This document shows positions 34,815 to 44,578 of a stretch of DNA of 64,000 bases, in pieces. Position 1 is the stretch's first letter; every line of letters starts with the position of its first letter. The translations under genes and the position numbers were made by a program. The stretch is from Sordariomycetes sp. S80-01Y (lineage: Eukaryota; Ascomycota; Sordariomycetes), in the NCBI GenBank assembly GCA_037042185.1, contig JAXQJY010000020.1, positions 496,001-560,000 on the forward strand, given 5' to 3'. Below the pieces are notes generated by a model. That model saw only the letters and a program-made list of their open reading frames with translations. It was not told where the DNA came from and made no database searches.

Positions 34815-35423
34815 GCTTGAGAGATAGCCCCCTGGATGGAATGTACAGTTCAAAGGCATGGCTCGGAGTTTGGGTGCAAGCACAGGTAACAGTAGACGGC
34901 GGAAAGACTCGGTTTCGATTTCGGCTTAGGCTTTTTTGAAAGGGATTGCGCGTCGGGATCTCGCTTCTCTATCGTATATACAACGTCGTGTTCGTTGCGC
35001 GTACTCTTACTCGTAGCCTTGTGAGACTTTGCCCGAGTTGGCACATCTAACCGCTGAAAGGCCATTCGTCCAATGCAAAATGACCATTCACATCCCTTAA
35101 GATAACTGTATAGACCTCAAACTTGCGCAGAACAACATCACCTGTTGCAAGCACTTCGAGATCTGTCCCAACGTCTGTCCCATCGTCAAGTCTGGGACTG
35201 TGTGCTCTGAGTGGCACTAACACGGGGGGAAGAAGGTCGCCCCACCTCGGTCCCCCAACGCCCAGAAGTTTCCAGCCCACCTGCAGCCCACGTAGACCTC
35301 CCAGTTCGCCTCATCGCGGGGCATTTCTCGACTTCGCATCTCCCGACCAGCTTCCCTTCCTCACTCCCTCAATCCTCCCCAACCCGTAAAGATGGTGCGC
35401 ACTCCCTAGCAAAGCACCTAGAC
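34815..35423. other. intergenic / SGT2 promoter and leader
   Basis: About 600 bp between two co-oriented genes. The last 100 bp are C/T-rich, typical of a fungal leader, and contain the 5-codon uORF listed separately. No gene is supported. Confidence 0.5.
35392..35409 (+). promoter_or_regulatory. short uORF (MVRTP) before SGT2
   Basis: ATG GTG CGC ACT CCC TAG ends 14 nt upstream of the SGT2 start. The ATG has AAG before it and G after it (A at -3, G at +4), a good initiation context, so scanning ribosomes should often use it. It may dampen SGT2 translation and require reinitiation. Confidence 0.4.
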
Positions 35424-36596
35424 ATGGCTGACAGCATGCAGAGCTCCCAGACCACCAAGCAGCGCCTCGCGCTCGCAATCTGCTCGTTCCTCCAGACCTC
35501 CACCACCGACGGCACCCTCACCGCCGACGACAAGGACTCCATCGACGTGGCCGTCAACTGCATCGCCGAGTCCTTCAAGGTCGACCCGGCCTCTCCCGAT
35601 CCCACCGAGACCCAGAACCTGCTGCAGATCTACTCCGTCTACGAGAAGCTCAAGACCGCCAACGCCCCCGCGGGCGCCGACACGGCCGGTGGTCCTGCCG
35701 GCAATGAGGAGCCCAGCGAGGAGAAGAAGAAGGAGGCCGAGGCGCTGAAGAGCAAGGGCAACGCCGCCATGGCCCAGAAGGACTACAAGACCGCCATCGA
35801 GCACTACACCTCCGCCCTGGCTATCCACCCTCGCAACGCCATCTTCCTGAGCAACCGCGCCGCTGCCCACTCGGCCGCCAAAGACCACGCCTCGGCCCGC
35901 ACCGACGCCGACGCCGCCGTGCTCATCGATCCGACCTACACCAAGGCCTGGTCGCGTCTCGGCCTGGCCCGCTTTGCCCTGGGAGACGCCAAGGGCGCGA
36001 TGGAGGCCTACCAGAAGGGCATCGAGTACGAGGGCAACGGCGGCAGCGACGCCATGAAGAAGGGCTTCGAGACGGCCAAGAAGCGCGTCGAGGAGATGCA
36101 GGCCGAGGAGGGCGACCTGCCCAGGACGTCGCCCGGCGGCTCTGCTGGTGCCGGTCCCGCGGGCATGCCCGACCTCGGATCGCTGGCGAGCATGTTTGGC
36201 GGCGGCGGCGGTGCCGGCGGCCAGGGAGGTGGCATGCCGGATCTGAGCTCCATCATGAGCAACCCCATGTTCGCCAACATGGCGCAGAACCTGATGAGCA
36301 ACCCGGACATGATGAACAACCTCATGTCCAACCCCAGGCTGAGGGAGATGGCGAACCAGTTCTCGGGCGGCGGTGGAATGCCCGACATGAGCAGCCTGAT
36401 GAACGACCCTAACATTGCGGATATGTAAGTTGAATTGTTCCTTTTGTGCGGAGATATTGGTTCTTCAGTGAAAGTGTGCGACGGCAGGTGCTAACGCGAC
36501 ATCAGGGCGAGGAACATGATGGGCGGAGGTGGAGGTGCTGGTGGTCCTGGCGGTGCGCCGGGACAGGACGGCAACCAGGGCAGCGGTCAGCAATAG
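35424..36596 (+). CDS. SGT2: SGT2 (small glutamine-rich TPR co-chaperone)
   Basis: Two exons (35424-36424 and 36506-36596, 81-nt intron) give 363 residues. The layout matches Sgt2/SGTA. Residues 1 to about 77 are the dimerisation domain that contacts Get4-Get5 (DGTLTADDKDSIDVAVNCIAE). Three TPR repeats follow at about 105-215 (LKSKGNAAMAQKDYKTAIEHY, then IFLSNRAAAHSAAKDHASA, then AWSRLGLARFALGDAKGAM) and bind Hsp70/Hsp90 tails. The Met/Asn-rich client-binding region contains repeated NP-M units (SNPMFANMAQNLMSNPDMM). The C-terminus is Gly/Gln-rich. Sgt2 captures tail-anchored proteins in the cytosol and passes them to Get3 for ER insertion. The intron sits between ADM and ARNMMGG; without it the chain would stop at 36428. 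A short uORF precedes the start. Confidence 0.93.
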
Positions 36597-36669
36597 CAAG
36601 TCACGGAGCGTCTTTTATAGAGTTTGAAATACGCGCAACGGTAGAATTCTTAATGAGATTGATGAAAAG

Positions 36670-37419
36670 CTACGTCCGGTACGCATCCACGAGCCTCGGC
36701 CAGGTCTTGTCCAACTCCGCCTCCTCCTCATCATTCCATCCACTTTGAATCCGATCAGGTTGACACGGTTCCACCTCATCCTTCTCCTCCTTATCTGCTT
36801 CCAGAGCCTCGACCCCGTACTCACTATCCCAGACCGGCACGCAACCCCGTCCCATGAGCGCATGTCCCACCTCGCGGTAGGCCCTGGCCAGGACCTCACC
36901 CAGGAAGCCATTAATCTCAAACTCCTCGCTCTCATCCCCGTCGACGCCGGTGAGGGAGCGGACGACGTGCTTGCGACAGCGCGCGTAGATGGCCACGGCC
37001 CAGATGAAGCTGCGCGCCGCGGACGGGGCGGTCAGGCTGGCGAGCCAGGCGAGGTAGCCCTCCATGCCGTGCTCGACGCCCTGCGGGAGGTGAAGCACGC
37101 GGACGAGGCCGACGACGGTGCGGTCGAACCTGATGACGCGCGGGAGGATGAACGCCCTGCGTAGGGGGTGGGCTGCCTGGTCGTCGTCTTCGTTTGCGTC
37201 GCTGCGGTGGACGGTGTACAGCGTGCCGTTCCCGTGCGCGTCGATCCAGTAGACGCCCCAGTCGAACTCCTCGCCTCCCTGGCCGGACGCCACGGCCGTC
37301 TCGTAGGTTTTGGGATCGAAGGAGGTGGTCAGATAGGGTGGGTAGCGGTCCGACGGCAGGGGTTGGTACGGCGGGAGGCGCGGGAGGGAGAGGGTCAGGT
37401 ACAGCGTGTTGGGCTCCAT
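36670..37419 (-). CDS. uncharacterised protein, 249 aa
   Basis: An intronless minus-strand gene convergent with SGT2 (73 bp between the stops). The frame is open upstream, but 37419 is the first ATG and has a good context (CCAACTCCATGG). The protein starts MEPNTLYLTLSLPRLPPYQP. It has an acidic middle (DANEDDD), a probable fold around FDWGVYWIDAHGNGTLYTVH, and a stretch VGLVRVLHLPQGVEHGMEGY followed by helices through ARSFIWAVAIYARCRKHVVR. The C-terminus is acidic. The WGVYW-DAHGNGTLY pattern looks like a conserved domain of uncharacterised fungal proteins, but I recognise no characterised family and assign no function. There is no signal peptide or membrane segment, so it is probably cytosolic. 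Confidence 0.7.
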   Translation of the reverse strand: MEPNTLYLTLSLPRLPPYQPLPSDRYPPYLTTSFDPKTYETAVASGQGGEEFDWGVYWIDAHGNGTLYTVHRSDANEDDDQAAHPLRRAFILPRVIRFDRTVVGLVRVLHLPQGVEHGMEGYLAWLASLTAPSAARSFIWAVAIYARCRKHVVRSLTGVDGDESEEFEINGFLGEVLARAYREVGHALMGRGCVPVWDSEYGVEALEADKEEKDEVEPCQPDRIQSGWNDEEEAELDKTWPRLVDAYRT

Positions 37420-37476
37420 GGAGTTGGGTTGAGTGTGTTCGGATGGGTTCTGATGTTTGCGCAGCTTTGGGTTCAA

Positions 37477-37930
37477 GACGAGGAGGTCGATGGGTGTTGA
37501 GGCTGCGATGCTTTGGGTGGTTGTTGGTGATGGCGACAGTGGTGGCTCAGCGTCAACTCACCCTGGGCTGGGTTGTATGGAGGGACCATTGACTAGAAAT
37601 GAGTGGCCTTGTGCTGCAATACGGTATGTTTGTGGCGGGTAGTTCACCGTAAGTAGCAGCGTACCTGTGGCAATGGTGTTTGCCTGCCCAAACCTTCCTC
37701 TGTTTGTTGTACGCTAGCCATAGCACAACGCTCTACAGGCGCATCAATGAAATCTGGTTTACTCGTGCATTGCCATGGTACGATGGCTGTGTCTGTCCAA
37801 GGCCTTTTTTCGGGCTTCGGTTCACGTCACAGCTGGGAAGGCTGCATAGCTGGTTGTGCTGTTCACGCTCAGGACTGACCTCTAGGCGCTCACATTCTCA
37901 GCATAGAATACGTCTACGATATCACGTGCC
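37477..37930. other. intergenic, no supported gene
   Basis: About 450 bp from the frame preceding the uncharacterised gene to the 3' end of the next Zn2Cys6 gene. It should contain the promoter of the former and the 3' region of the latter. No other feature is seen. Confidence 0.45.
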
Positions 37931-39966
37931 TCAAGAGGCGCCAGCAGTGACACCTGGGAAGCTAGCTGCTAGTACCATGAGATGCGCCAGGAAGAACTGG
38001 CTTGGCGCCCGGTGATCGCGAATGCCACTCGAGCCCGCGAGGAGCATTATGGCACCAGCCGACTCGGCGCACACGGCTGTAGGCGCCGTCTCGAGGACGA
38101 AAGACAGCAGGCAGAAGGGTCGCCAGAGGGTCAAGAGGCAAAAGTGGTATAGCATACTATGGTTCATCGAGTTAGGGTCTCTGCTACCTCGAGTGCTGCG
38201 TGGGAAGACATACTGCGTGAATGGGCAGAGTTTGCCCTGCTGGCTCTCAAGGCCTAGTGCTGTATCGCACCAGAGGAGGCACTCTTGATGGGTTACACTG
38301 AGATGGGCTGCCTTGTGTGCCGCGTCGAGTCCTGGGCTTTGGGCTCGGAAAACGTGGCGGTATACTAGCTCGATGAGACTGGAGGCGGGAAGTGGAATCG
38401 AGGAGCCGGTCGGAAGCGGACCGCGGAGACACAGCACTAGAGTCGCATAAACGTCAGCTGCTGCGCTCCATGCTCGATACAATGCGCATATCAGGGATAC
38501 TCACAGGCCCCCAAACCATCGTCCCCTTCTTGCGATCGATCTTGGATCGATCGTGACGTCACGGACGGGTCGTATTCGGTCAAGTAACTAAGCATTAGGT
38601 GGACGAAGCTGTCAGAAGCCCTCATTGTCAGCCAGGCTCGAATACGCACTTTCTGTAAGTCTTACCGGGCCAGCGTGACTGCGCTGCACAAAGCAGACTG
38701 ATATTCAAGTGATTCCGCCCTTCCAGTATCCAGGCTCCTTTCTGGTCTGGTCATGCTGATCATGCGCCTCACGCCTTCTTCTGCCAGCTTTGCCCCGTCC
38801 TCGTACCGTCCGATCCCGAGTTGGTGAAGAGCCAGGAGCCCGCACGCGTGGACGTCAGGAACGCACACAGGGGCCCCAACGAGAAGCCTCCTAGACTCTT
38901 CAAAGAGACGGTTGCCGAGGCTAGCGTAGGTGCTGAGGCTAGGGTCGTAGCCGCCCAGTGCCCGACAACCCAGACATGACACGATCCGCATCAGGGCCGG
39001 CGAGCAGTGGTCTGTTCGCTGGTTAAGGAAGTCGCCTACGAACCGACTGCGCTGAATAGCCGGGAATGGAGCCGCGTGCCAGGTGAAGAAGGCGTCTATG
39101 AGATCGAGAACAAGCCTGGAGGGGAGCGTGATCAGCTTGAGCGTATCGGAACCGCAGGCGCTGAAACGGGGTGGCATGGTAGCGAATGCGAAGGCATCCA
39201 CGGCGGAGAAGCCGGTATATGGGATATGCGCCCTCGTTGGCGATGGCACGGCCGTGGGATGGTCCGGAAGGTTGGTGGCGGGCGTCGGCGCGCCGTACGG
39301 CTGATGCTCTGGAAGGATGGGAGAGTATGAAGGACCAGCGATCTCACTGATCAGCGGTGGCTCGAGGCAGAGTTCAATAGGGGCTATGTCCGACACGGCT
39401 TCGAGATGTTGCTGCAGCGGAGGCTGTTCTGGCTTCGAGCCGGAGTTCGGCATCGATCCTCCAGGACTCGATACAAGGATTGTTCGCCTTGGAGAGGTTG
39501 GAGAGAGCTTGTCGCCAGTGGGATGACCCTGGTAGTCGATGCTGTTGCTGCCACTGCTGCTTCCGTCGATACCATCCTCGTGACTGCCAGTTAGCCGTCT
39601 GGCGATTTGGTGAATCGGTTCCTCCCGTCGAAGGAGCTCAAGAATCTCATCCGACTGCTTCCTGGAAGCCAAGGCGTCGAAGATAGTGTACGCGGCCTCG
39701 TGCTTTGCCTGCAACTGTGCTCTCTCCCATCGAAGCTGGGCCTTGGTCAACCGCTCAGGCTCCCTGCGGACGCACTCGATCTTGATCTGCTCGCATCGGT
39801 GGCACGGCTGTTTCTGGTCGCACTTTGCAGCCTGGGCGTCAGCTTACAATCCGAGAGGTTGTCGTAGGTTGTCGATCCTTACGCGGGTTCGTCTGCTCGC
39901 GCAGGCCTGGCACGCCCGCAGAGGTCGAGGAGACGCGTTGATGCACTCGGGGGCTTCGTTTGCCAT
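37931..39966 (-). CDS. Zn2Cys6 fungal transcription factor (third regulator)
   Basis: Proposed exons on the minus strand: 39966-39883, 39822-38666, 38608-38505, 38436-38214 and 38156-37931, giving 597 residues. Exons 1 and 2 join to form the zinc cluster CQACASRRTRCDQKQPC then CHRCEQIKIEC, followed by a coiled-coil-like linker (LRWERAQLQAKHEAAYTIFDAL). The C-terminal part has the regulatory-domain landmarks ELVYRHVFRAQSPGLDAAHKAA, HQECLLW and MLYHFCLLTLWRPF. The last intron (38157-38213, GTATGT, CTAAC, TAG) is 57 nt and stop-free, so its retention adds 19 residues; removal better matches the conserved H-MLYHF-LTL-RPF segment. The first acceptor is AAG; use of the CAG 9 nt earlier would insert three residues into the zinc cluster. 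The gene diverges from the next Zn2Cys6 gene. Confidence 0.75.
38533..38561. repeat. 9-bp inverted repeat abutting a CRE palindrome
   Basis: CGATCGATC, a 3-nt spacer and GATCGATCG form a perfect 9-bp inverted repeat, directly followed by TGACGTCA, the ATF/CREB palindrome. Both lie in predicted exon 3 of the regulator gene. The juxtaposition may be chance, but it could also be a binding site or an RNA hairpin. Confidence 0.5.
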
Positions 39967-40817
39967 TCTTTAACGGCAGCCGAGGGAGCGCTTCCGGGAC
40001 TGGGCAGACTAGTGCAGTTCAAGTCGAGGACAGGTGGGTGGCGAGCCCGACGAGGAGCAGCCATTGCTGGTTATATGCCAGCCCATATCGACGTGCTCAT
40101 GTCATTGTCAGTTCAGGTCTCGAAGCCTGCTTCAACGGAACATGGGGTCATGCAACGGAGGAGCCTCCGAGCAGATATGATTGGCATGCTGGCTGTGGGT
40201 GCGTCAAGCTGTTTACCCTCTTGTCTGGCAAAGAAACACGCAAGCCGATGAAGAGGGTGCCAGGGTAAACTCGGCGCCAGTACGACGTTTCAACAAAATT
40301 GTGGTTCGATATAGCGAACCAATGCCCGGCTTCCCCTACGCTGGTAGCCTCCGGTTGTTGACGGTTAGCAGAAGAGACGAGCAAGACGGTGCATTCAACT
40401 CGAACACAGAGGGGTTTCCTGGAACCAACTGGCCCGTCGTCAGCCCTAAGGGTGATTCTGACGGTGCACCACGGCTGATTCTGCCCGGCGAGGTCCAAGG
40501 TCCCTGGCCATCCAAGGCTTCATTAACCCGCTGTTAGGGTTTGCCAACATCAACGATAGTCGCCTAATCGAGAAGCCTGCGTTTACCGATCCAAACCTTG
40601 TGTGCGAGCTGAACCCTTCGAGCCAATGGCAAGACGCCGGAGCCAGATCCGTTCCAATGATGACATATCTGTTCGTCGCTGCTTCTTGTGCTTTCCTGCA
40701 AGCCCCAGTACCGTCAACCCTAGGCACGATACCTACATTCCCAGCGGGCTCCCATCCACGCAGCTTGGCTGATGATTAGCCTTCCTCCATTCCCCATCCC
40801 CGATCTGTGCCTGAGAT
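39967..40817. other. divergent promoter between two Zn2Cys6 genes
   Basis: An 850 bp shared upstream region of two regulator genes transcribed in opposite directions. Open frames here have no domain. Common regulation is possible but not demonstrable from the sequence. Confidence 0.5.
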
Positions 40818-43134
40818 ATGGACCGCCAATACACTCCGCTTCGGTCCGCGGGACCGCTGCCAGGGCACCCAGGTGGCCGCGAACCCGTCCCCCTGCCACC
40901 CAAGAGGAGACGCACTGCTGTCGTGTCCATCGCGTGCAACGATTGCCGGAGGAGGAAAGTTCGCGTACGTGCAAACCCTGGGGTCCCCCCTGATTATGCT
41001 AACTATCTGTGCCTGACCACAGTGCGACGGCAGGCGACCAGTCTGTTCCAACTGCGAGGGGACCAGGAAGAAATGCGAATATCGGGATGAATCCGGTCTC
41101 ACCAAGGAGGCGAGCGAGGCCGTCATGGAAATGCTTTCGCTTCTAAACAGCGTGCCGCCTCCAGACGTCGCCCCGCTCCTTCGTAGGCTGAAAGCAGAAC
41201 CCGACGCGCCAGCGGTGCTCGCCACCTTGCGAGATGCTCAAGGCTCGGCCAAGGCCGTGGATCGCCGCAGGAGCGCGACGGCCATTGCCCCTGAGGCTGG
41301 CCCGGCTGTCGAGAGCGAGGATGAGCTGGCTGCTCAGTATCCTACAGTCTACCCACCGCTGGCCAAGTCGGACCCAGGGCTGCTCGACACTAAGCCCTAC
41401 CAAGACATGATAAGTACCGCGGGCGGCAAGAAGGCTAGCTCTCAGAAAGGGGGGCCCAGCGGTCTACCGCAGGAAGACAGCTCGAATCTGTGCGACCCTC
41501 GCCTTCATGACTTGGACATAGCACAGTGGACCAGCGTCGACATCACCAGCGACCTCGCTGCCAAATGCATCTCCCTGTATCTGAAAATGGACCATCCGCT
41601 GTTGGGTCACTTTGATCCGAACCTGTTCATATCTGACCTGGTATCAGGGGAAACCAGATTCTGCTCGGCACTTCTCGTCAACTCTCTGCTATATTGGGGC
41701 TCCGTGAGTTCCCCGGCTCTAGCTCCCAGGCCTGACTGCAAGCGCCCCTAGACGCGATGCTGACCCGAAACTCTAGCAAATGTACAGCGCCATCGAGCCG
41801 CATACCGATGATTTGACCTTGCTGTTCTGTCAAGAGGCGGAGCTGCTGTGGAATAGGGAACGCAGCAGCGGCAACGACACGGCAATGAACCTGGCAGCCG
41901 CCGTCTTCCTCGGCCTCGGATATCTTGGCCAGGGCAGAGACCACTCGGTCTTGAAGTACCTGGCCGAAGCTACGGAGATGGGGACCAGGATGCGTTTCTT
42001 TGGCGCGCAGAGCAAATCGAGCTCAGATAACCTGGCCGAGCTAAGCATCAACGTAGCCGAGGCCGGTGAGGGCTACACTGCTTGGGGTGTGTTCAACTGG
42101 ACCGTGTAAGTACTGGTCCGCTCGAGACGGATTGACCGCCTAGAAGCAGATAGCTAACCAGTCACGTTCGCGATTCAGGCTCATGTCACTCTTCTATCAT
42201 CAGCCCGGCATACATACACCTTCGGCCCCCCCACGGAAATCGATCCCACGCATCACACCAGAACCGACCTCACAATCACCCTACATGGGTTACACCTTCC
42301 CGTATCTGTGCCGATTTTGGAAGATTGTTCACGAGGTGACCATGCTGTATCAAGAAGAGGACAAGCTTCCGTGGGGTTCCAGGAGCTCCTTGTCCTTTGC
42401 CGAGTTCAAGTTCCGTGAGCTCCTAGCGTGGAGCAAGACGCTGCCCCATCAACTTGACTCTCAGCACGCCAACGCACACCATGTGCAAATCATGCAGTAA
42501 GTTGCCCCTCTGATGGAAGGGCCCTTTTGTCTGGAATCTCACTGACGCTGCTCCTGCTCGTAGTATATGGTTTCACGCAGCCGTACTCGACATCTTCCGT
42601 CCCATCACTCGCAACGAACTCCAATCAAAACAGCGGTTTTCGACGTTTAACGGGGGGGACTACACGCCGCAGTCCATATACCTGAGATCCACGGCGCAGC
42701 TGAAGCGGCTGGTGATTGACTATCGCCTCAACTACGCCTCGGCGTGCTTCTCCATCCTGTGGCACACGGCGCTGATCTACGTGGCAAATGCCATCCTGGA
42801 CGACGAGCGCGACGAGAACTGGTATTACTACATGCTCTTCTGCTTTTACGGGTACCAGCGCCTCAGCAAGTCGTGGCGCGTGGCTAGGGCCATCTCCAAG
42901 GGGCTGCTGTCCATGGCGCTGAGGAAGGGGCGGATAACGGGCAACTCGGCGCGCCAGCTCCTGCGGGATCTCGACCGGCCGGATGGCGACGCTGCGCTCC
43001 AGGAGATCCGGGCGACGTTCATGCTTGACCTTTCCAATGCGGGCAGTCCGGGGTCGTCGACGGCCGAGCACCTCGCCGAGTCCTTCGACGCGAATGCAGA
43101 CATGCAGGACTACACCAACGTATTTGACAACTGA
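40818..43134 (+). CDS. Zn2Cys6 fungal transcription factor, paralogue B
   Basis: Five exons: 40818-40964, 41023-41703, 41777-42105, 42179-42496 and 42564-43134, giving 681 residues with all phases consistent. Exons 1 and 2 form the zinc cluster CNDCRRRKVRCDGRRPVC then CSNCEGTRKKC near residue 43. The N-terminus MDRQYTPLR matches MDRRYKPLR of the regulator at 20429-22800, and similarity continues through WTSVDI, YLKMDHPLLGHFDPNLF, ETRFCSALLVNSLLYWGS, GQGRDHSVLKYLAEATEMGTR and IWFHAAVLDIFRPI, so the two are paralogues. Intron positions also correspond: before the third zinc-cluster cysteine, after LLVNSLL-W, and before the HI-F-HAA segment. The C-terminal domain is the fungal-specific regulatory region. 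It should be a nuclear regulator with unknown targets. It is GC-richer than paralogue A. Confidence 0.85.
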
Positions 43135-44578
43135 GCGTGCGGGCTCCGGGCGAAAAATTTTTCCAAGAATCACATTGATTGTTTGGGCACAAGCGAGGTA
43201 AGATGTCTAAATCGAAAGGAACTAAGCTCAGCCGAGGCTTGCGCTGAGTGATACTGTCGGTGACACGTCCCTCGCCAAACACACAGGACCCCCCGACGAT
43301 TAGGACGCGGATGAGCGAGCGTGAGGACGTGTCGTTGACTGAGACAGGGGCTACCCAAGATAGGATCTGCGACGGCGTGCACTCAGACGTCGTCTTTCTC
43401 TTTGCCATTGGTCACTTGGACCAGGCCATCATCAACGGTTTTGAAGATAAGGGGAAACGCTCGGTTCACGCTGAGAATCGCGAAGCTGGCGGCTCCGTGG
43501 GGTGGGCCGCAGCAAGGTATGGCTCTCTGTCTAAAGTGTCTATTTCAACAGGATGCTGCAGCGCTGACGAGACGAATACGGCACTCCTGCGACGGGGACT
43601 CGGGCGGGAAGGCGGGACAAAACAGGGCTGCGGGGGCTCGCGGGGTGTCGTGGACTGCGAGCACGGGGGTTGAATTCCCATACGGTGAAGTAATACAGGG
43701 CACATAAGGCAACACTGATCAGCTCTCCGGAAGGTTTGAATGGTGGGGGGAGGGATGGATTGGGTGGTCTCCAGGGGACAAGACACAGCTACTTTCAGTA
43801 GCATCGTGGCCATCCAAAAGTCACTAGTCAGTCACTAGTCAGGGCGAATAAGACACTGATCAAAGAAGCCGCAGCAATAGCAAAGAAATAAAGTCTCCTA
43901 CGCTCGGTCTCGACCTCCCACCGCAACCGCAACCCGGGCTTAGGGCGAGGTGGGAACCCTACCACTCAGGCTGCCATGCCTGCGCGCCTACTCCAGAACC
44001 ACCAGCACAGGGCATTGCGAGTATTCCGCCGCGACACGCCTCCGCTGCGCAGCTCGTCGCCCCTGGAACCCCCCGCCGCCAAACGTCCCGAGACCCGGGC
44101 TGCACGTCACGGATGCGCTAGGCAGCGCATGCGAGCGAATCCCGTGCGGCGGAAAACTCGAGCGGCCCGCGTCGAAGATACCCCGGAGCTGGGACCCTCT
44201 CCACAGAACGGCCGAGGCGACGATGGGGGGGACGAGCTGAGCTGGTGAGGTTTTTGTGGGAGCTCGCCTGCGTTGTCCTGTCCTTTGTCTTTGCCTTTGC
44301 TTTTGCATCCTCTGCTTCTGCTACTCTTGCGAGATTGAAGCGTTCTGTAAAGAAATCGCCGTTCAAAGGTGAGTGTCACGAACTGCTGGTGTCTTGGACG
44401 CAACGTCATTGCTAACGGGACGAGGGGCATTTGCGGGGTACAGCGACACGATACCACTCCCAGCACTGCGGCCATCCATAATTTCCCCCCAGGAAATCGA
44501 CTGCGCGACAGCCTTCAACACTTGCGACAATCCGCAACCCCCGTCACCCCTGACTTCCGCACCCGAGACAGTGTCACC
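43135..44578. other. intergenic / galactokinase promoter and leader
   Basis: About 1.4 kb. A frame starting at 43976 (91 codons, Arg/Pro-rich, ending ELSW) has no recognisable domain. The right part contains a likely 5'-UTR intron (44369-44443), listed separately. No RNA gene or repeat is seen. Confidence 0.45.
44369..44443 (+). other. probable 5'-UTR intron of galactokinase
   Basis: GTGAGTG at 44369, a GCTAAC branch-point match near 44411 and GTACAG ending at 44443 make a 75-nt intron that meets all fungal signals. It lies 135 nt upstream of the galactokinase ATG, so it would be removed from the leader. It needs transcript support. Confidence 0.45.

Noticed and set aside
33861-34883. 340-codon antisense frame under the RING-CH gene
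   Set aside because: Leucine-rich shadow of the acidic insert; the sense strand has clear domains and a spliced structure.
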